From Desulfosporosinus sp. Sb-LF (GTDB lineage: Bacteria > Bacillota > Desulfitobacteriia > Desulfitobacteriales > Desulfitobacteriaceae), in contig NZ_SPQR01000002.1 in NCBI RefSeq assembly GCF_004766055.1, positions 124,001 through 188,000 of the forward strand: a stretch of 64,000 nt of DNA, written 5' to 3'. The stretch's first letter is position 1. Each line of letters begins with the position of its first letter. This document shows, one piece after another, positions 55,211-64,000 of this stretch. The position numbers and the translations under genes are program-made. The notes beneath the pieces are model-generated. The model made no database searches. It saw only the letters and a program-made list of their open reading frames with translations, and had not been told where the DNA came from.

Positions 55211-56260
55211 GGGCCTCGATCCAATACAACCCATTGTTTTTAAATCACATAAAATTTGATTAAGCACAGTTTCCCGATAGCTATCCAATTGTTCAAAATT
55301 CACGGTATCCATATAGATCCCCTTAAGTTGAGACCTGTGTGTTTGCCAAGACGCTAAGGCCTCTATTAATTTTGGACTAAAAGGTCGTTCTAAGCCTTGA
55401 TCTCCCAAGCTTTCTGGATTTCCCTGCCAGATCGCCAAATGCCTTTCGGGGAAAACAATCCCAATTACTTCATCTGGATTTAGAGGATGCAAGACGATTT
55501 CGATCATTTGTCCCAATTGCTGCGCTTCGCGCAAGACCCAGTCTAAGGCATCGAGCGTTTCCTCCCCTTCAAGTCGAATTTGATCGAAATCTGCCAAAAA
55601 ATGGGGTGCTAGATTGAGCCACCCTTCCGACGTTAAGCCGTGCAAGAAATATGGCATAATAACGCTTTTTTGCAGCAGTTTAAGGGCATTTTCTGCAAGA
55701 TGCCAAGGACCAGTGTTCTCTTTTTTTACTTTTAACCTGGACGAATTCCCCAAAATCCAGGCTATATCTTCTTTCTCTATGCGAGGTTTATGTTCCCTTT
55801 TTCCGATCAATGACCCAAGTTCTGCCGCTAACTCTTCCTCCAAAGTCATCTGTAACCCCTGAAGTCGATTTTCAATCTTCAAGATCTTTGAGTGTTGCTT
55901 TTCTAGCTTGCGTTCATCGCTGAACATGCTAAAATCAATGAATTTCTCAACAACACCCGGAGCACGCCAACGCAGGGGAGAAACTTCCGTGGCATCCAAC
56001 ATCGCTAACCCCATGCAAGGCATAATAAATCCTGCCATTGAATCTGGATCCCGTGCCGAACGCAAGAAATCGATGTCATATCCCCTATCCAGCAATTCCA
56101 AACCAATAACCTTTATTAGGGTTGATTTACCTGTCCCTGGTCCTCCCAATAAGACATAGGCCCGTTGCCAATTCGGCATCATGTTCGGCAAAAGAGATAT
56201 GTACCCCCTAGTGGTCATTCCTTCGGCAAAGTAATGTCTCACCCCAGTCTTATTTCCCAT
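55199..56260 (-). CDS. P-loop ATPase, PRK06851-like
   Basis: About 353 residues from ATG 56260 (GGGGGTGA upstream). FAEGMTTRGYISLLPNMMPN, then YVLLGGPGTGKSTLIKVIG gives a clear Walker A, followed by DIDFLRSARDPDSMAGFIMP. A second, degenerate half (VIMPYFLHGLTSEGWLNLAP..) echoes the first without its P-loop, so the protein looks like a duplicated fold with one active site. Relatives occur mainly in spore-forming clostridia and bacilli; the role is unknown. It is convergent with the HDOD gene. Confidence 0.75.
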   Translation of the reverse strand: MGNKTGVRHYFAEGMTTRGYISLLPNMMPNWQRAYVLLGGPGTGKSTLIKVIGLELLDRGYDIDFLRSARDPDSMAGFIMPCMGLAMLDATEVSPLRWRAPGVVEKFIDFSMFSDERKLEKQHSKILKIENRLQGLQMTLEEELAAELGSLIGKREHKPRIEKEDIAWILGNSSRLKVKKENTGPWHLAENALKLLQKSVIMPYFLHGLTSEGWLNLAPHFLADFDQIRLEGEETLDALDWVLREAQQLGQMIEIVLHPLNPDEVIGIVFPERHLAIWQGNPESLGDQGLERPFSPKLIEALASWQTHRSQLKGIYMDTVNFEQLDSYRETVLNQILCDLKTMGCIGSRPLTE

Positions 56261-56383
56261 GTTTGTCACCCCCGTCATTTTATATTCAGCGTAGTCTATG
56301 CACAGAGGGCAACAACGGTCACTATCAGGTACCCTTAGTAACCTAGTTTCGCCAAATGAAAGGGATTCACTATGGAAAATAAT

Positions 56384-56415
56384 AATGGCACGCCTTTTTT
56401 ATAAAGCGTGCCATT
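56384..56415 (-). terminator. Terminator after ctpA
   Basis: AATGGCACGC and GCGTGCCATT, perfect 10-bp stem around a 12-nt loop, 8 nt past the ctpA stop; minus strand continues ATTATTTTCC. Confidence 0.8.
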
Positions 56416-56423
56416 TAAAACCC

Positions 56424-57605
56424 TTATTTCAGTTGCCCTTGTAACGTTTGGAGAGCCTTTTGAAGTTGCGGATCAAAATTCGTGTCTGTTGGCGAAATAG
56501 TAGCTGTTTGCCCTTTACCTAGTTCCACCTTAACATCCGGTTCAATTCCCTTTTTATGAATATCTACCTTGTTAGGTGTTAGATATTTGGCCGTTGTCAG
56601 TTTGACACTGGTCCCCGAATCCAAGGGGAAAATCGTTTGCACAATTCCTTTGCCAAATGTTTTTACTCCCACAAGACTTGCCGTTCCTTTATCCTTGATC
56701 GCCCCTGCTACGATTTCAGCCGCAGATGCACTTTCTTCATTGACCAGTACCACTACAGGCATTCCCAAATACGTTCCCGTGGCCATTTTTGTATCAACGT
56801 TTCCTTGCTTATCTACAATATAGACGACGGGTCCCTCTGGGATAAAGTAACTGGCAACCTGAACCGCTGCATTAAGTTCTCCACCGTGGTTATACCTCAT
56901 ATCCAGGATAAGTCCCTTAAATTTCTTAATGTCCATTGTATTTAAGGTTTCCTTAAGTTCCGTCCCCGTATCTGAAGCAAACTGAGAAATATTGATATAA
57001 GCAATATCTGGACGACCAGGTAATGCTTGACCCTCCACTGTTGGAACTGAGATATTCTCTCTCATTAAATTCACAGTTGAGGATTTCTTCGTGCTTTCCC
57101 GATAAACGCCCAGGGTTACTTTCGTCCCCGGATTTCCACGCATTAAGCTTACCGCTTTGTCTTGCTCCATACCGACAGTCTCTGCCTCATCAATCTTGAC
57201 AATGACATCGCCTGGTAGAATGCCTGCCTTACCAGCTGGCGAATTCTTGATGGGGCGTAAAACCACGAGTTTTTTGGGATCTTTAAGACTAAGAACAATT
57301 CCGACTCCACCGAACTTTCCTTCAAGCACCTGGAAAAGTTCTTGATTCTCCTTGGCATTCATATACGTCGAATAAGGATCTCCTAATACATCTACAATGC
57401 CTTTAGTCGCGCCTTCAACAAGCTGATCTGTCGTTACCTTTTCTAAATAATCATGACGAATTAGTTGTACAACGTGAACTAAGCGTCCCACGTTATCAAC
57501 GTTGGCAATCACGATCCCTCCTACCAACGTGGTCACCAATACCGAGAATATTAAAAGAACGACTCCGACGTGTTTAGCAATTCTCTTCCAGTTCCATTCC
57601 TGCAA
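56424..57605 (-). CDS. ctpA: C-terminal processing peptidase (S41 family)
   Basis: 393 residues. N-terminal signal anchor (VGVVLLIFSVLVTTLVGGIV), a tail-binding region, a PDZ domain (GKFGGVGIVLSLKDPKKLVV; SPAGKAGILPGDVIVKIDEA), then the peptidase core with the Ser in LVNEESASAAEIVAGAIKD and the general-base Lys in GVKTFGKGIVQTIFPL. It cleaves protein C-termini at the outer membrane face. In this gene order it follows the M23 gene and ftsEX, suggesting a link to envelope remodelling or sporulation. Confidence 0.95.
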   Translation of the reverse strand: MQEWNWKRIAKHVGVVLLIFSVLVTTLVGGIVIANVDNVGRLVHVVQLIRHDYLEKVTTDQLVEGATKGIVDVLGDPYSTYMNAKENQELFQVLEGKFGGVGIVLSLKDPKKLVVLRPIKNSPAGKAGILPGDVIVKIDEAETVGMEQDKAVSLMRGNPGTKVTLGVYRESTKKSSTVNLMRENISVPTVEGQALPGRPDIAYINISQFASDTGTELKETLNTMDIKKFKGLILDMRYNHGGELNAAVQVASYFIPEGPVVYIVDKQGNVDTKMATGTYLGMPVVVLVNEESASAAEIVAGAIKDKGTASLVGVKTFGKGIVQTIFPLDSGTSVKLTTAKYLTPNKVDIHKKGIEPDVKVELGKGQTATISPTDTNFDPQLQKALQTLQGQLK

Positions 57606-57678
57606 TCAAGTCAAACCCCTTCCCTCAAGTCTCGTTCTATTATATGCTAGTCCCTATGTAGAAATACTGCTTATCCCA

Positions 57679-58818
57679 TCAGTCCGGAAAAAAACGCAAG
57701 GGATCAGAAGGGTTTCCGCCTTCACGGACTTCAAAATGCAGATGTGAGCCTGTACTCCACCCTGTAGAACCGACATATCCAATGACTTGATTTGCTTGAA
57801 CCGATTCACCTTCAGTAACATTCAAGCTGGACTGATGCCCATAAAGTGAGGATACCCCACTTCCATGATCAATAATCACCATATTTCCATAGGCCGTATT
57901 CCATCCGGCCATTATGACGACCCCTGCTCCGGTAGCATGAACCTGCGTTCCTTGTGGAGCAACAATATCTGTTCCGGAATGCAAACTCCGTTTGTGGGTA
58001 ATGGGGTGAATCCGCCAACCGAAGGGATCACTGATTTCGTAAAAGCCTGGTACTGGCCATACAGAGATTGTACCACTCACTCCTCCGGTACGTGCCGCCT
58101 GAAGTTTCCGTATTTTATCTGCCATAGCATTCGATTCGGATTCTAAGCGGTCAATATCGTCAAACGCAGCTTGTTGGCTCTTCTGATTTTGATCTAAGGC
58201 AATACGCTGTTGTGACTTTGTCTTTTCAAGATCTGAGCTGACTGAAGACGCCTGCGCTTGAAGAAGGGCAGCTTGATCCCTTCGGCTCTGCAAATCGCGG
58301 TTTTTTTGGGCTATTTGTTCCTTTTGGGATTTAATATCCAACAATAGCTGCTTATCATTGTCTATTAACTTAGAAAAATACTCCATTCTAGTTATAAAAT
58401 CACTGAGGTCTGAAGACTGAAAAAGCAGTTCTAAATAGCTAATCTGACCACTCTCATAGATTCCCCGGGCTCTTTTTCCCAGGGCACTCTGGCGACCTTC
58501 TAGCTCTTTTTGTTTTTCGGCCAGTTCCTTTTGCGCTATGATAACTTGCGATTGGGCTTGGGCATAAGCGGCCTGTTTCTGTCCCAAAAGGACCTGCGCT
58601 GCGGCTATTTGCGTTTCAAGCTGAGTCAGTTGAGCCTTCATCTTCTCAGCTGTAAAGGTTAGTTTGTTAAGCTGACCTTTGGCTTGATTCTTCTGATTGA
58701 TAATGTCCTGCTGCTCCCCTAAGGCATCCCCTAGTTCATTGGCCCGAGAGGGCAATGCGGATGCCCCAAGTATCACAAGGCTCATTATTACCATCGGCGC
58801 CAATTTCTTCTGGAACAA
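57679..58818 (-). CDS. EnvC-like M23 family peptidoglycan hydrolase factor
   Basis: About 379 residues from a TTG at 58818 that has GGAGAGGAGGGAG upstream; the open frame extends 22 codons more without a ribosome site. A signal peptide (MVIMSLVILGASALPSRA) is followed by two long coiled coils (about 40-240) and a C-terminal LytM/M23 domain. The metal motif HxxxD is in SLHSGTDIVAPQ and HxH in GSHLHFEVREGG, with DHGSGVSSLYGHQS between, so it looks catalytically competent. Coiled coil plus M23 next to ftsEX matches the factors that FtsEX activates by its ATPase cycle. Confidence 0.93.
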   Translation of the reverse strand: MFQKKLAPMVIMSLVILGASALPSRANELGDALGEQQDIINQKNQAKGQLNKLTFTAEKMKAQLTQLETQIAAAQVLLGQKQAAYAQAQSQVIIAQKELAEKQKELEGRQSALGKRARGIYESGQISYLELLFQSSDLSDFITRMEYFSKLIDNDKQLLLDIKSQKEQIAQKNRDLQSRRDQAALLQAQASSVSSDLEKTKSQQRIALDQNQKSQQAAFDDIDRLESESNAMADKIRKLQAARTGGVSGTISVWPVPGFYEISDPFGWRIHPITHKRSLHSGTDIVAPQGTQVHATGAGVVIMAGWNTAYGNMVIIDHGSGVSSLYGHQSSLNVTEGESVQANQVIGYVGSTGWSTGSHLHFEVREGGNPSDPLRFFPD

Positions 58819-58947
58819 GGAACTCCCTCCTCTCCATAACCATACCGTTCTGTTTGAATCTTGGCATATGATAGCCTTTATCAATACACTTATGTCACCG
58901 AAATCGCATATCTAACCCAAAAAGCGGGGTATTTCTCTCATTAATTT

Positions 58948-59838
58948 TTATGCTCTGAGGAACTTCTGTAAAGATAGCCCGCTCCCAATAGCGCCCATTG
59001 CCATCCCTGCAAGCAAAAGACCCGCAGAGACTTGATGAAAGAGGATGGTATTTTGAACAACCGGAAGAAACGTTAAAGTCGACAGGATATACATAGTTAT
59101 CCAATTATAGCCCATGCCAACAATGCTGGCTGCCAGCGCACCTCCAACAAGGCCTAGTGCCATGCCCTCAATAAGAAAAGGCCAACGGATGAAGCTATCA
59201 CTTGCACCCACTAATTTCATGATTTGAATTTCGCGACGGCGGGAAAAGACATTCATTTTAACATTAATAGAAATCAACACGACAGCAGCGATTCCAAACG
59301 CTCCAACAACGCCCAGACCAATCCACCTCAACCATTGAGTGAACTTCAAAAGTTTATCGACATATCCCTGTCCGTAGCGGACCTTATCTACCCCAGGTAG
59401 AGCGGCTACCTTGTCAGCTAGAATTTTTACATTTTGTGGATCCGTTACTTTGACCGTTAACTTATCTGGGAAAGGATTCGTTCCCCCGAGATCTGCCAAT
59501 AGATTATTTTGCGTTCCACTCATCGTCTTGCCAAAATCATTAAGGGCTTGGTCCTTGGTCACAACCGTCACCGAAGCCACCCCAGGCATCCCTTGAACCT
59601 GAGTTTGCAAGTCTTGGACTTGTTGTGGAGTTGCGTTGTTTTGAACAAATGTTGCAATTTCCAGTTGAGATTCAAATGATTTCGCCATATTAGAGGCGTT
59701 GGCCAGAAAAAACACAGAAAAACCCAGAATCACTAAAGAAACCATGACGGTTAATACCGATGCAATGCTAAGCCAGGGATTTCGTTTCATGGAGTGAGCA
59801 GTTTCACGCAGAATATAGCCAGCAGAATTAAACATCAT
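58948..59838 (-). CDS. ftsX: Cell-division ABC transporter subunit FtsX
   Basis: About 296 residues. An N-terminal transmembrane helix (WLSIASVLTVMVSLVILGFS), the extracellular loop (about 45-165, with ATPQQVQDLQTQVQGMPGVA) that contacts a wall hydrolase, and three C-terminal helices with RRREIQIMKLVGASDSFIRW, as in all FtsX. The ATG at 59838 lies inside the last codons of ftsE with AGGGGGGA 7 nt upstream, so the two genes are translationally coupled. Confidence 0.94.
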   Translation of the reverse strand: MMFNSAGYILRETAHSMKRNPWLSIASVLTVMVSLVILGFSVFFLANASNMAKSFESQLEIATFVQNNATPQQVQDLQTQVQGMPGVASVTVVTKDQALNDFGKTMSGTQNNLLADLGGTNPFPDKLTVKVTDPQNVKILADKVAALPGVDKVRYGQGYVDKLLKFTQWLRWIGLGVVGAFGIAAVVLISINVKMNVFSRRREIQIMKLVGASDSFIRWPFLIEGMALGLVGGALAASIVGMGYNWITMYILSTLTFLPVVQNTILFHQVSAGLLLAGMAMGAIGSGLSLQKFLRA

Positions 59839-60514
59839 AGCCATATCCCCCCTGTTCTTCATCTCTCGCAACCCGTCCGTTTTCTATGGCAATAACCCGC
59901 TTTTGCATTTTATTCACGATTGCCCTAGCATGAGTGGCCATGACAACCGTCGTCCCTCGTTTATTAATATTATAGAGCAAATCCATAATCTCCCATGCTG
60001 TTTCTGGGTCCAGATTGCCGGTCGGTTCATCTGCTACTAACAGTGCGGGATTATTAATGATTGCCCGTGCCACGCAGACACGCTGTTGCTCCCCACCCGA
60101 CAATTCATGCGGATAGGATTTCTCTTTGGCTGCGAGCCCGACAAGTTCCAATGTCGTACGTGTACGTGTTAGGACTTCTCGCTTCGCCACACCGATTACT
60201 TCAAGAGCAAAACCCACATTTTCGGAAACCGTTTTATTGGGTAGCAGCTTAAAATCTTGAAAGATCACCCCAATGCTACGCCGTAAATAGGGAACTTCTC
60301 GTTCTTTCATACGTACCAGATTTTTATTATTAATCTGAACCTGTCCCCGCGTTGGAATTTGGTCACGATAAAGCAGACGAATTAACGTCGATTTACCAGC
60401 TCCACTCGGACCTACCAGAAAAACAAAATCCCCTTTGCCAATTTTAAGATTGACATCGACAAGGGCTCTGGCACCGTTTGGATAAATCTTGGACACATTT
60501 GTCAATTGTATCAT
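59828..60514 (-). CDS. ftsE: Cell-division ABC transporter ATPase FtsE
   Basis: 228 residues. Walker [20 protein letters not shown]-loop [20 protein letters not shown], signature [17 protein letters not shown], Walker [20 protein letters not shown] and switch His [13 protein letters not shown]. With FtsX it converts ATP hydrolysis into activation of a peptidoglycan hydrolase at septation or elongation. The downstream M23 gene is the likely partner. Confidence 0.96.
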   Translation of the reverse strand: MIQLTNVSKIYPNGARALVDVNLKIGKGDFVFLVGPSGAGKSTLIRLLYRDQIPTRGQVQINNKNLVRMKEREVPYLRRSIGVIFQDFKLLPNKTVSENVGFALEVIGVAKREVLTRTRTTLELVGLAAKEKSYPHELSGGEQQRVCVARAIINNPALLVADEPTGNLDPETAWEIMDLLYNINKRGTTVVMATHARAIVNKMQKRVIAIENGRVARDEEQGGYGYDV

Positions 60515-60691
60515 ACTGTCCTCCTTGATTTTCGCACGCCTCGCCCTTTTTTCTCCATACCCTTTAAACCATTCGACACATGTCGTGAATTTCCTGTTTG
60601 AAATTTAAACAATCCGCTTAATAATCACTGTGCTTTGTTTCTTTGTCTGTTAGGTTCTTGTCTCTGACCACTCCCTACTCTCACTTACGCT

Positions 60692-60731
60692 AAGAAGGGA
60701 CCGGCGCCCACAAGAGTGCAAGTCCCTTCTT
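60692..60731 (-). terminator. Hairpin between transketolase and ftsE
   Basis: AAGAAGGGAC and GTCCCTTCTT, perfect 10-bp stem with a 20-nt loop, 37 nt past the transketolase stop. It separates the tkt operon from ftsEX. The rest of the 255-bp gap holds the unassigned ftsE promoter. Confidence 0.6.
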
Positions 60732-60768
60732 CATACGAAGACAGATTCAGCAATAGTTCTGCATAAAA

Positions 60769-61710
60769 TTACCTCTTTTTAGCAAGAACCTCATGAACTG
60801 CTTTGATTAAATCAGCCTTGGTTAAGCCGAATTTCTCAAGAAGTTCCAGCGGGCGACCAGATTCTCCGAACGTATCTTTAAGTCCTACGCGTACCATCGG
60901 TGTGGGCTGTTTCTCACCCAGAACCTCCGAAATTGCGCTTCCCAATCCACCGATAATATTATGCTCTTCCGCCGTCACGACAGCTTTCGTTTGCTTGGCA
61001 ACTCGCACAATCGTTTCCTCATCCAGTGGTTTCACAGAGGCCACATTAACAACGCTTACGCTGATTCCTTCGGAAGCAAGCGCAGCGGCCGCCTCTAAAG
61101 CTATGGACACCATCAAGCCATTAGCCATTATCGCTACGTCTGTACCTTCTTTGAGGACATTCGCCTTACCTATCTCAAAGTGATAATCCCCCCCGAAAAG
61201 CAGCGGAACCTCGAGTCGCCCCATCCGAATATAAACGGGGCCTTTGTAGTTAGCAGCAGCCAAAATCACTTGACGAGTTTCTTCCCCATCTGCGGGAACT
61301 AAAACCACCATGTTCGGAACGGCACGCATGATAGCCACATCTTCGATGGCCTGATGAGAACCTCCGTCCTCTCCCACAGTAATTCCTGCGTGAGTCGCTG
61401 CAATTTTAACATTTAGCTTAGGATAAGCAACAGAGTTTCGGATTTGCTCAAAGGCCCGTCCAACTGCGAAAATCGCGAAGGTACTGGCAAATGGAATTTT
61501 GCCTGTCGCAGCAAGCCCAGCAGCGGTCCCAATTAGATTTGACTCTGCAATACCCATGTTAAAGAAACGCTCAGGATACTTTTTCCCAAAGTCAGCGGTC
61601 TTGGTCGACTTCGATAAATCTGCGTCTAAGACAACAACATTGGGGTTTTCGGCCCCTAAAACTAGAAGAGCCTTGCCATACGCATCGCGTGTCGCTACTT
61701 TATCAACCAA
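60769..61710 (-). CDS. Transketolase, C-terminal subunit
   Basis: 313 residues from a TTG. The pyrimidine-binding half of a split transketolase: RDAYGKALLVLGAENPNVVV, FFNMGIAESNLIGTAAGLAA, GITVGEDGGSHQAIEDVAIM, VPADGEETRQVILAAANYKG and VVTAEEHNIIGGLGSAISEV. With the N-terminal subunit it makes a TPP enzyme of the pentose-phosphate pathway. Its 5' end overlaps the partner gene by 8 bp. Split transketolases are common in clostridia and archaea. Confidence 0.95.
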   Translation of the reverse strand: MVDKVATRDAYGKALLVLGAENPNVVVLDADLSKSTKTADFGKKYPERFFNMGIAESNLIGTAAGLAATGKIPFASTFAIFAVGRAFEQIRNSVAYPKLNVKIAATHAGITVGEDGGSHQAIEDVAIMRAVPNMVVLVPADGEETRQVILAAANYKGPVYIRMGRLEVPLLFGGDYHFEIGKANVLKEGTDVAIMANGLMVSIALEAAAALASEGISVSVVNVASVKPLDEETIVRVAKQTKAVVTAEEHNIIGGLGSAISEVLGEKQPTPMVRVGLKDTFGESGRPLELLEKFGLTKADLIKAVHEVLAKKR

Positions 61711-62533
61711 GGTTTAACGCCGCCTCTCGTAATTCTTTCAGTGCCTGCTCGCCTTGTTCAACGCTGGGCGCATTGCCATGCCAGCCTGCTTGATCTTCCA
61801 TGAAAGAAACCCCTTTGCCCTTGATCGTCTTAGCAATAATAATAGATGGTTTTCCCTTAACCTGCCTAGCCTCAGCAAACGCCGCGATCAGAGCATCTAT
61901 ATCATGCCCATCAACTTCGATCACGTGCCAACTAAATGCCCGCCACTTTTCCGCTAATGGAGCTGTACACATGACGCTATCAGTGGTTCCATCAATTTGT
62001 AAACCATTGTAATCTAAGACAGCGGTAACATTATCTAGTTTATAGTGCGCAGATGCCATGGCTGCTTCCCAAATTTGCCCCTCTGCCATTTCACCGTCAC
62101 CGAGTAAAGCGAACACGCGATAATCCTTGCCATCCAACTTGCCCGCTAGTGCCATTCCATTGGCAGCTGAAAGACCTTGCCCTAAGGAACCCGTCGACAT
62201 ATCCACGCCAGGTGTCTTCTTCATGTCAGGATGCCCCTGGAGCATGTGGCCGGTTTGCCGTAGGCCCTGCAACTCGCTTTTAGGAAAATACCCCTTCTCC
62301 GCGAGAGCGGAGTAAAGCACAGGAGCCGCATGTCCTTTTGAAAGAACAAAGCGATCTCGGTCTGTCCATTGTGGCTCTTCTGGATTGATTCGCATTTCAC
62401 GAAAAAATAACGTGGTTACAATATCAGCGGCAGATAAACTCCCTCCGGGGTGTCCAGATTTTGAAGTTACCAGCATGGAAATAATATCTTGACGAATAAC
62501 ATTGGCTATTCGCTTTAGGTCAATGGTAGTCAA
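61703..62533 (-). CDS. Transketolase, N-terminal (TPP-binding) subunit
   Basis: 276 residues from a TTG with GGAGGGAA upstream. TSKSGHPGGSLSAADIVTTL, DRFVLSKGHAAPVLYSALAE, DMSTGSLGQGLSAANGMALA, the TPP-binding motif LLGDGEMAEGQIWEAAMASA..VLDYNGLQIDGTTDS and ARQVKGKPSIIIAKTIKGKG identify the diphosphate-binding half. Downstream subunit overlaps it, so expression is coupled 1:1. Confidence 0.95.
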   Translation of the reverse strand: MTTIDLKRIANVIRQDIISMLVTSKSGHPGGSLSAADIVTTLFFREMRINPEEPQWTDRDRFVLSKGHAAPVLYSALAEKGYFPKSELQGLRQTGHMLQGHPDMKKTPGVDMSTGSLGQGLSAANGMALAGKLDGKDYRVFALLGDGEMAEGQIWEAAMASAHYKLDNVTAVLDYNGLQIDGTTDSVMCTAPLAEKWRAFSWHVIEVDGHDIDALIAAFAEARQVKGKPSIIIAKTIKGKGVSFMEDQAGWHGNAPSVEQGEQALKELREAALNLG

Positions 62534-62563
62534 GTAATTCCCTCCTTCAGCTATGTCATTTTT

Positions 62564-63668
62564 TTATTGCACAGTTTTAGTCTTCTGCAGAAATGATGCT
62601 ATAAACGCATCAATCTCGCCATCCATAACTGCCCACACATTTCCTGTTTCCTCGTTGGTACGATGATCTTTGACTAGGCTATAAGGATGGAAAACATACG
62701 AACGGATTTGACTTCCCCAAGCAATCTCTTGCTGTTCACCACGGATTTCAGAAATCTCGTTTTCCTGTTCCTTACGCTTTAATTCTAGCAACTTCGCCTG
62801 TAAAACGCGCATGGCTGCAGCTTTGTTTTGGGTCTGTGAGCGTTCACTCTGACACTGAACAACGACCCCGGACGGCAAGTGTGTAATTCGAATAGCAGAA
62901 TCCGTCTTATTTACGTGTTGTCCACCCGCCCCACCAGAACGGTAGGTATCCACCCGCAGATCTTCCGTATCAATCGTTATTTCATTGTCCTCCGTCACTT
63001 CAGGGATAACATCCACAGAAGCAAATGATGTATGACGACGTCCTGATGCGTCAAACGGCGAAATTCGCACTAACCGATGCACACCTTTTTCAGATTTTGC
63101 ATACCCGTACGCATTTTCCCCATTGAAGGATAGAGTAGCGCTTTTGACACCCGCCTCATCTCCAGCCAAGAAATCCAGAGTCTCCACTTTATACCCGTGT
63201 CGCTCTCCCCAACGTATATATAACCGATAGAGCATTTGCACCCAATCCTGGGCTTCTGTACCCCCGGCCCCCGCATGGAGAGTTAAAATAGCATTATTTC
63301 TGTCATAAGGACCACTAAGCAGTATTTCTAGTTCCAATGCTTCAAATCTCGAGTGAAGTGCCTTTATCCCTTGCTCAATCTCCGGCTCAAGACTCACATC
63401 ATCTTCCTCAGAAGCTAGTTGCCATAGGGTCGTAGTATCCTCGATTTGATGCTCTAGTTCTTCGTAAATCTTGATCTTCCCCTGATGAAAAGCCAACTCC
63501 TGCATGGTTTTTTGAGCAACGTCAGGGTTATCCCACAAATCTGGCCGCTGAAATTCTCTCTCCAGAGCACTAATCTTTTCTATACGTTGAGCGACGTCAA
63601 AGAGAAACCCTCAAATCTGCCAAGCTCAATGTTAACGTTTCCAATTCTTTTTTCCAATCAGAAAGCAC
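62564..63668 (-). CDS. prfB: Peptide chain release factor 2 (programmed +1 frameshift)
   Basis: Starts at GTG 63668 (GGAAGGGTGA upstream). The first frame encodes LSDWKKELETLTLSLADLRV, then SL and an in-frame TGA. The shift site CTTTGAC lies at 63596-63602; slipping +1 leads into DVAQRIEKISALEREFQRPD and the main frame. Main-frame marks: the peptide anticodon region, here APFDASGRRHTSFASVDVIP preceded by RLVRIS, and the catalytic loop RSGGAGGQHVNKTDSAIRIT. RF2 ends translation at UGA and UAA; low RF2 favours the shift, so the gene is autoregulated. Confidence 0.96.
63596..63602 (-). promoter_or_regulatory. RF2 +1 frameshift site
   Basis: Minus-strand CTT TGA C with a GAGGGT stretch a few bases upstream acting as the internal Shine-Dalgarno-like stimulator. 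This is the classic RF2 autoregulatory site. Confidence 0.92.
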
Positions 63669-63689
63669 TTATATTCACCCTTCCAAAAC

Positions 63690-64000
63690 CTACTTCTTAG
63701 TCTCTACTCCACAACACTTCTTATATTTTTTACCACTGCCACACGAGCAAAGATCGTTGCGTCCGATCTGGTCCCCGACATGTACTGGTTCGCTGGGTTC
63801 CCCTTCATAGCGGTTTTCTGTCACATTTCGCGGTTGTTCAGGAACTTCTTCCCGAACTTGAGGGGTAACGCGCATCACATAACGGATAATATCGTCCTGA
63901 ATCGAATCAATCATTGCTTGGAACATTTCGAATCCTTCACGCCTGTATTCAACGAGCGGATCTTTCTGCCCATAGGCACGCAAGCTAATTCCTTCACGCA
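63690..64000 (-). CDS. secA: Preprotein translocase ATPase SecA, C-terminal part
   Basis: Open to the window edge; about 100 C-terminal residues are seen. [20 protein letters not shown], then [19 protein letters not shown] belongs to the helical wing/scaffold end, followed by a flexible linker and the zinc-binding SEC-C motif [19 protein letters not shown]. SecA drives proteins through SecYEG. It lies 22 bp upstream of prfB, the usual Firmicute arrangement. Confidence 0.95.
   Translation of the reverse strand, partial: REGISLRAYGQKDPLVEYRREGFEMFQAMIDSIQDDIIRYVMRVTPQVREEVPEQPRNVTENRYEGEPSEPVHVGDQIGRNDLCSCGSGKKYKKCCGVETKK

Overview
The window looks like chromosome from an anaerobic, endospore-forming clostridium of the Peptococcaceae type (Desulfosporosinus/Desulfitobacterium-like). 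This rests on the order secA-prfB-tkt-ftsEX-M23-ctpA, uvrB-uvrA, rapZ-yvcK-whiA-rpoN, pgk-tpiA-gpmI-eno-secG and smpB-ssrA, on Gram-positive ribosome-binding sites, on frequent TTG/GTG starts, and on large serine recombinase debris. The genus is an inference; no rRNA or tRNA gene is present to fix it. From about 28 kb to the end almost every gene is on the minus strand; the one clear exception is the HDOD gene at 54.4 kb.

Region 1 (1-28 kb) is accessory, AT-rich and heavily scarred. It holds an MFP lipoprotein cut by the window edge, an NlpC/P60 cell-wall hydrolase, a signal peptidase I, a TetR regulator with a 13-bp palindromic operator beside a small membrane protein and a frameshifted hydrolase, a complete MFP-RND efflux pair, a TSUP permease next to a DUF1847 protein, a C_GCAxxG_C_C protein, a DinB/YfiT protein, a bacterial stay-green homologue, and a TetR-controlled pair of Old Yellow Enzyme reductases followed by a DUF2284 protein. 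Between them lie remains of mobile DNA: three serine-recombinase tails, an IS3-type orfA, an internally deleted group II intron, pieces of a sensor kinase fused to an amino-acid permease, a glycosidase tail, and at least four dispersed repeat families, several of them hairpins.

Region 2 (28-36 kb) starts with tmRNA and smpB, then an HD phosphohydrolase and an esterase, then the lower glycolytic cluster secG-eno-gpmI-tpiA-pgk. The gapA and cggR genes that usually precede pgk in Firmicutes are missing.

Region 3 (36-47.5 kb) holds rpoN, whiA, yvcK, rapZ, a solute-binding lipoprotein, a B12-binding radical SAM protein, a polysaccharide deacetylase, an FMN-dependent hydroxy-acid dehydrogenase and a HAD phosphatase.

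Region 4 (47.6-64 kb) holds uvrA and uvrB, a second solute-binding lipoprotein, an HDOD protein, an ATPase, ctpA, an EnvC-like M23 hydrolase, ftsX and ftsE, a split transketolase, prfB with its programmed +1 frameshift, and the 3' end of secA. FtsEX plus the M23 factor form a cell-wall hydrolysis module. The most notable items are the stay-green homologue, a 13-nt copy of the tmRNA 3' end that frames a 5.3-kb accessory block, the structured intergenic segment near 3.4 kb, and the repeat families.
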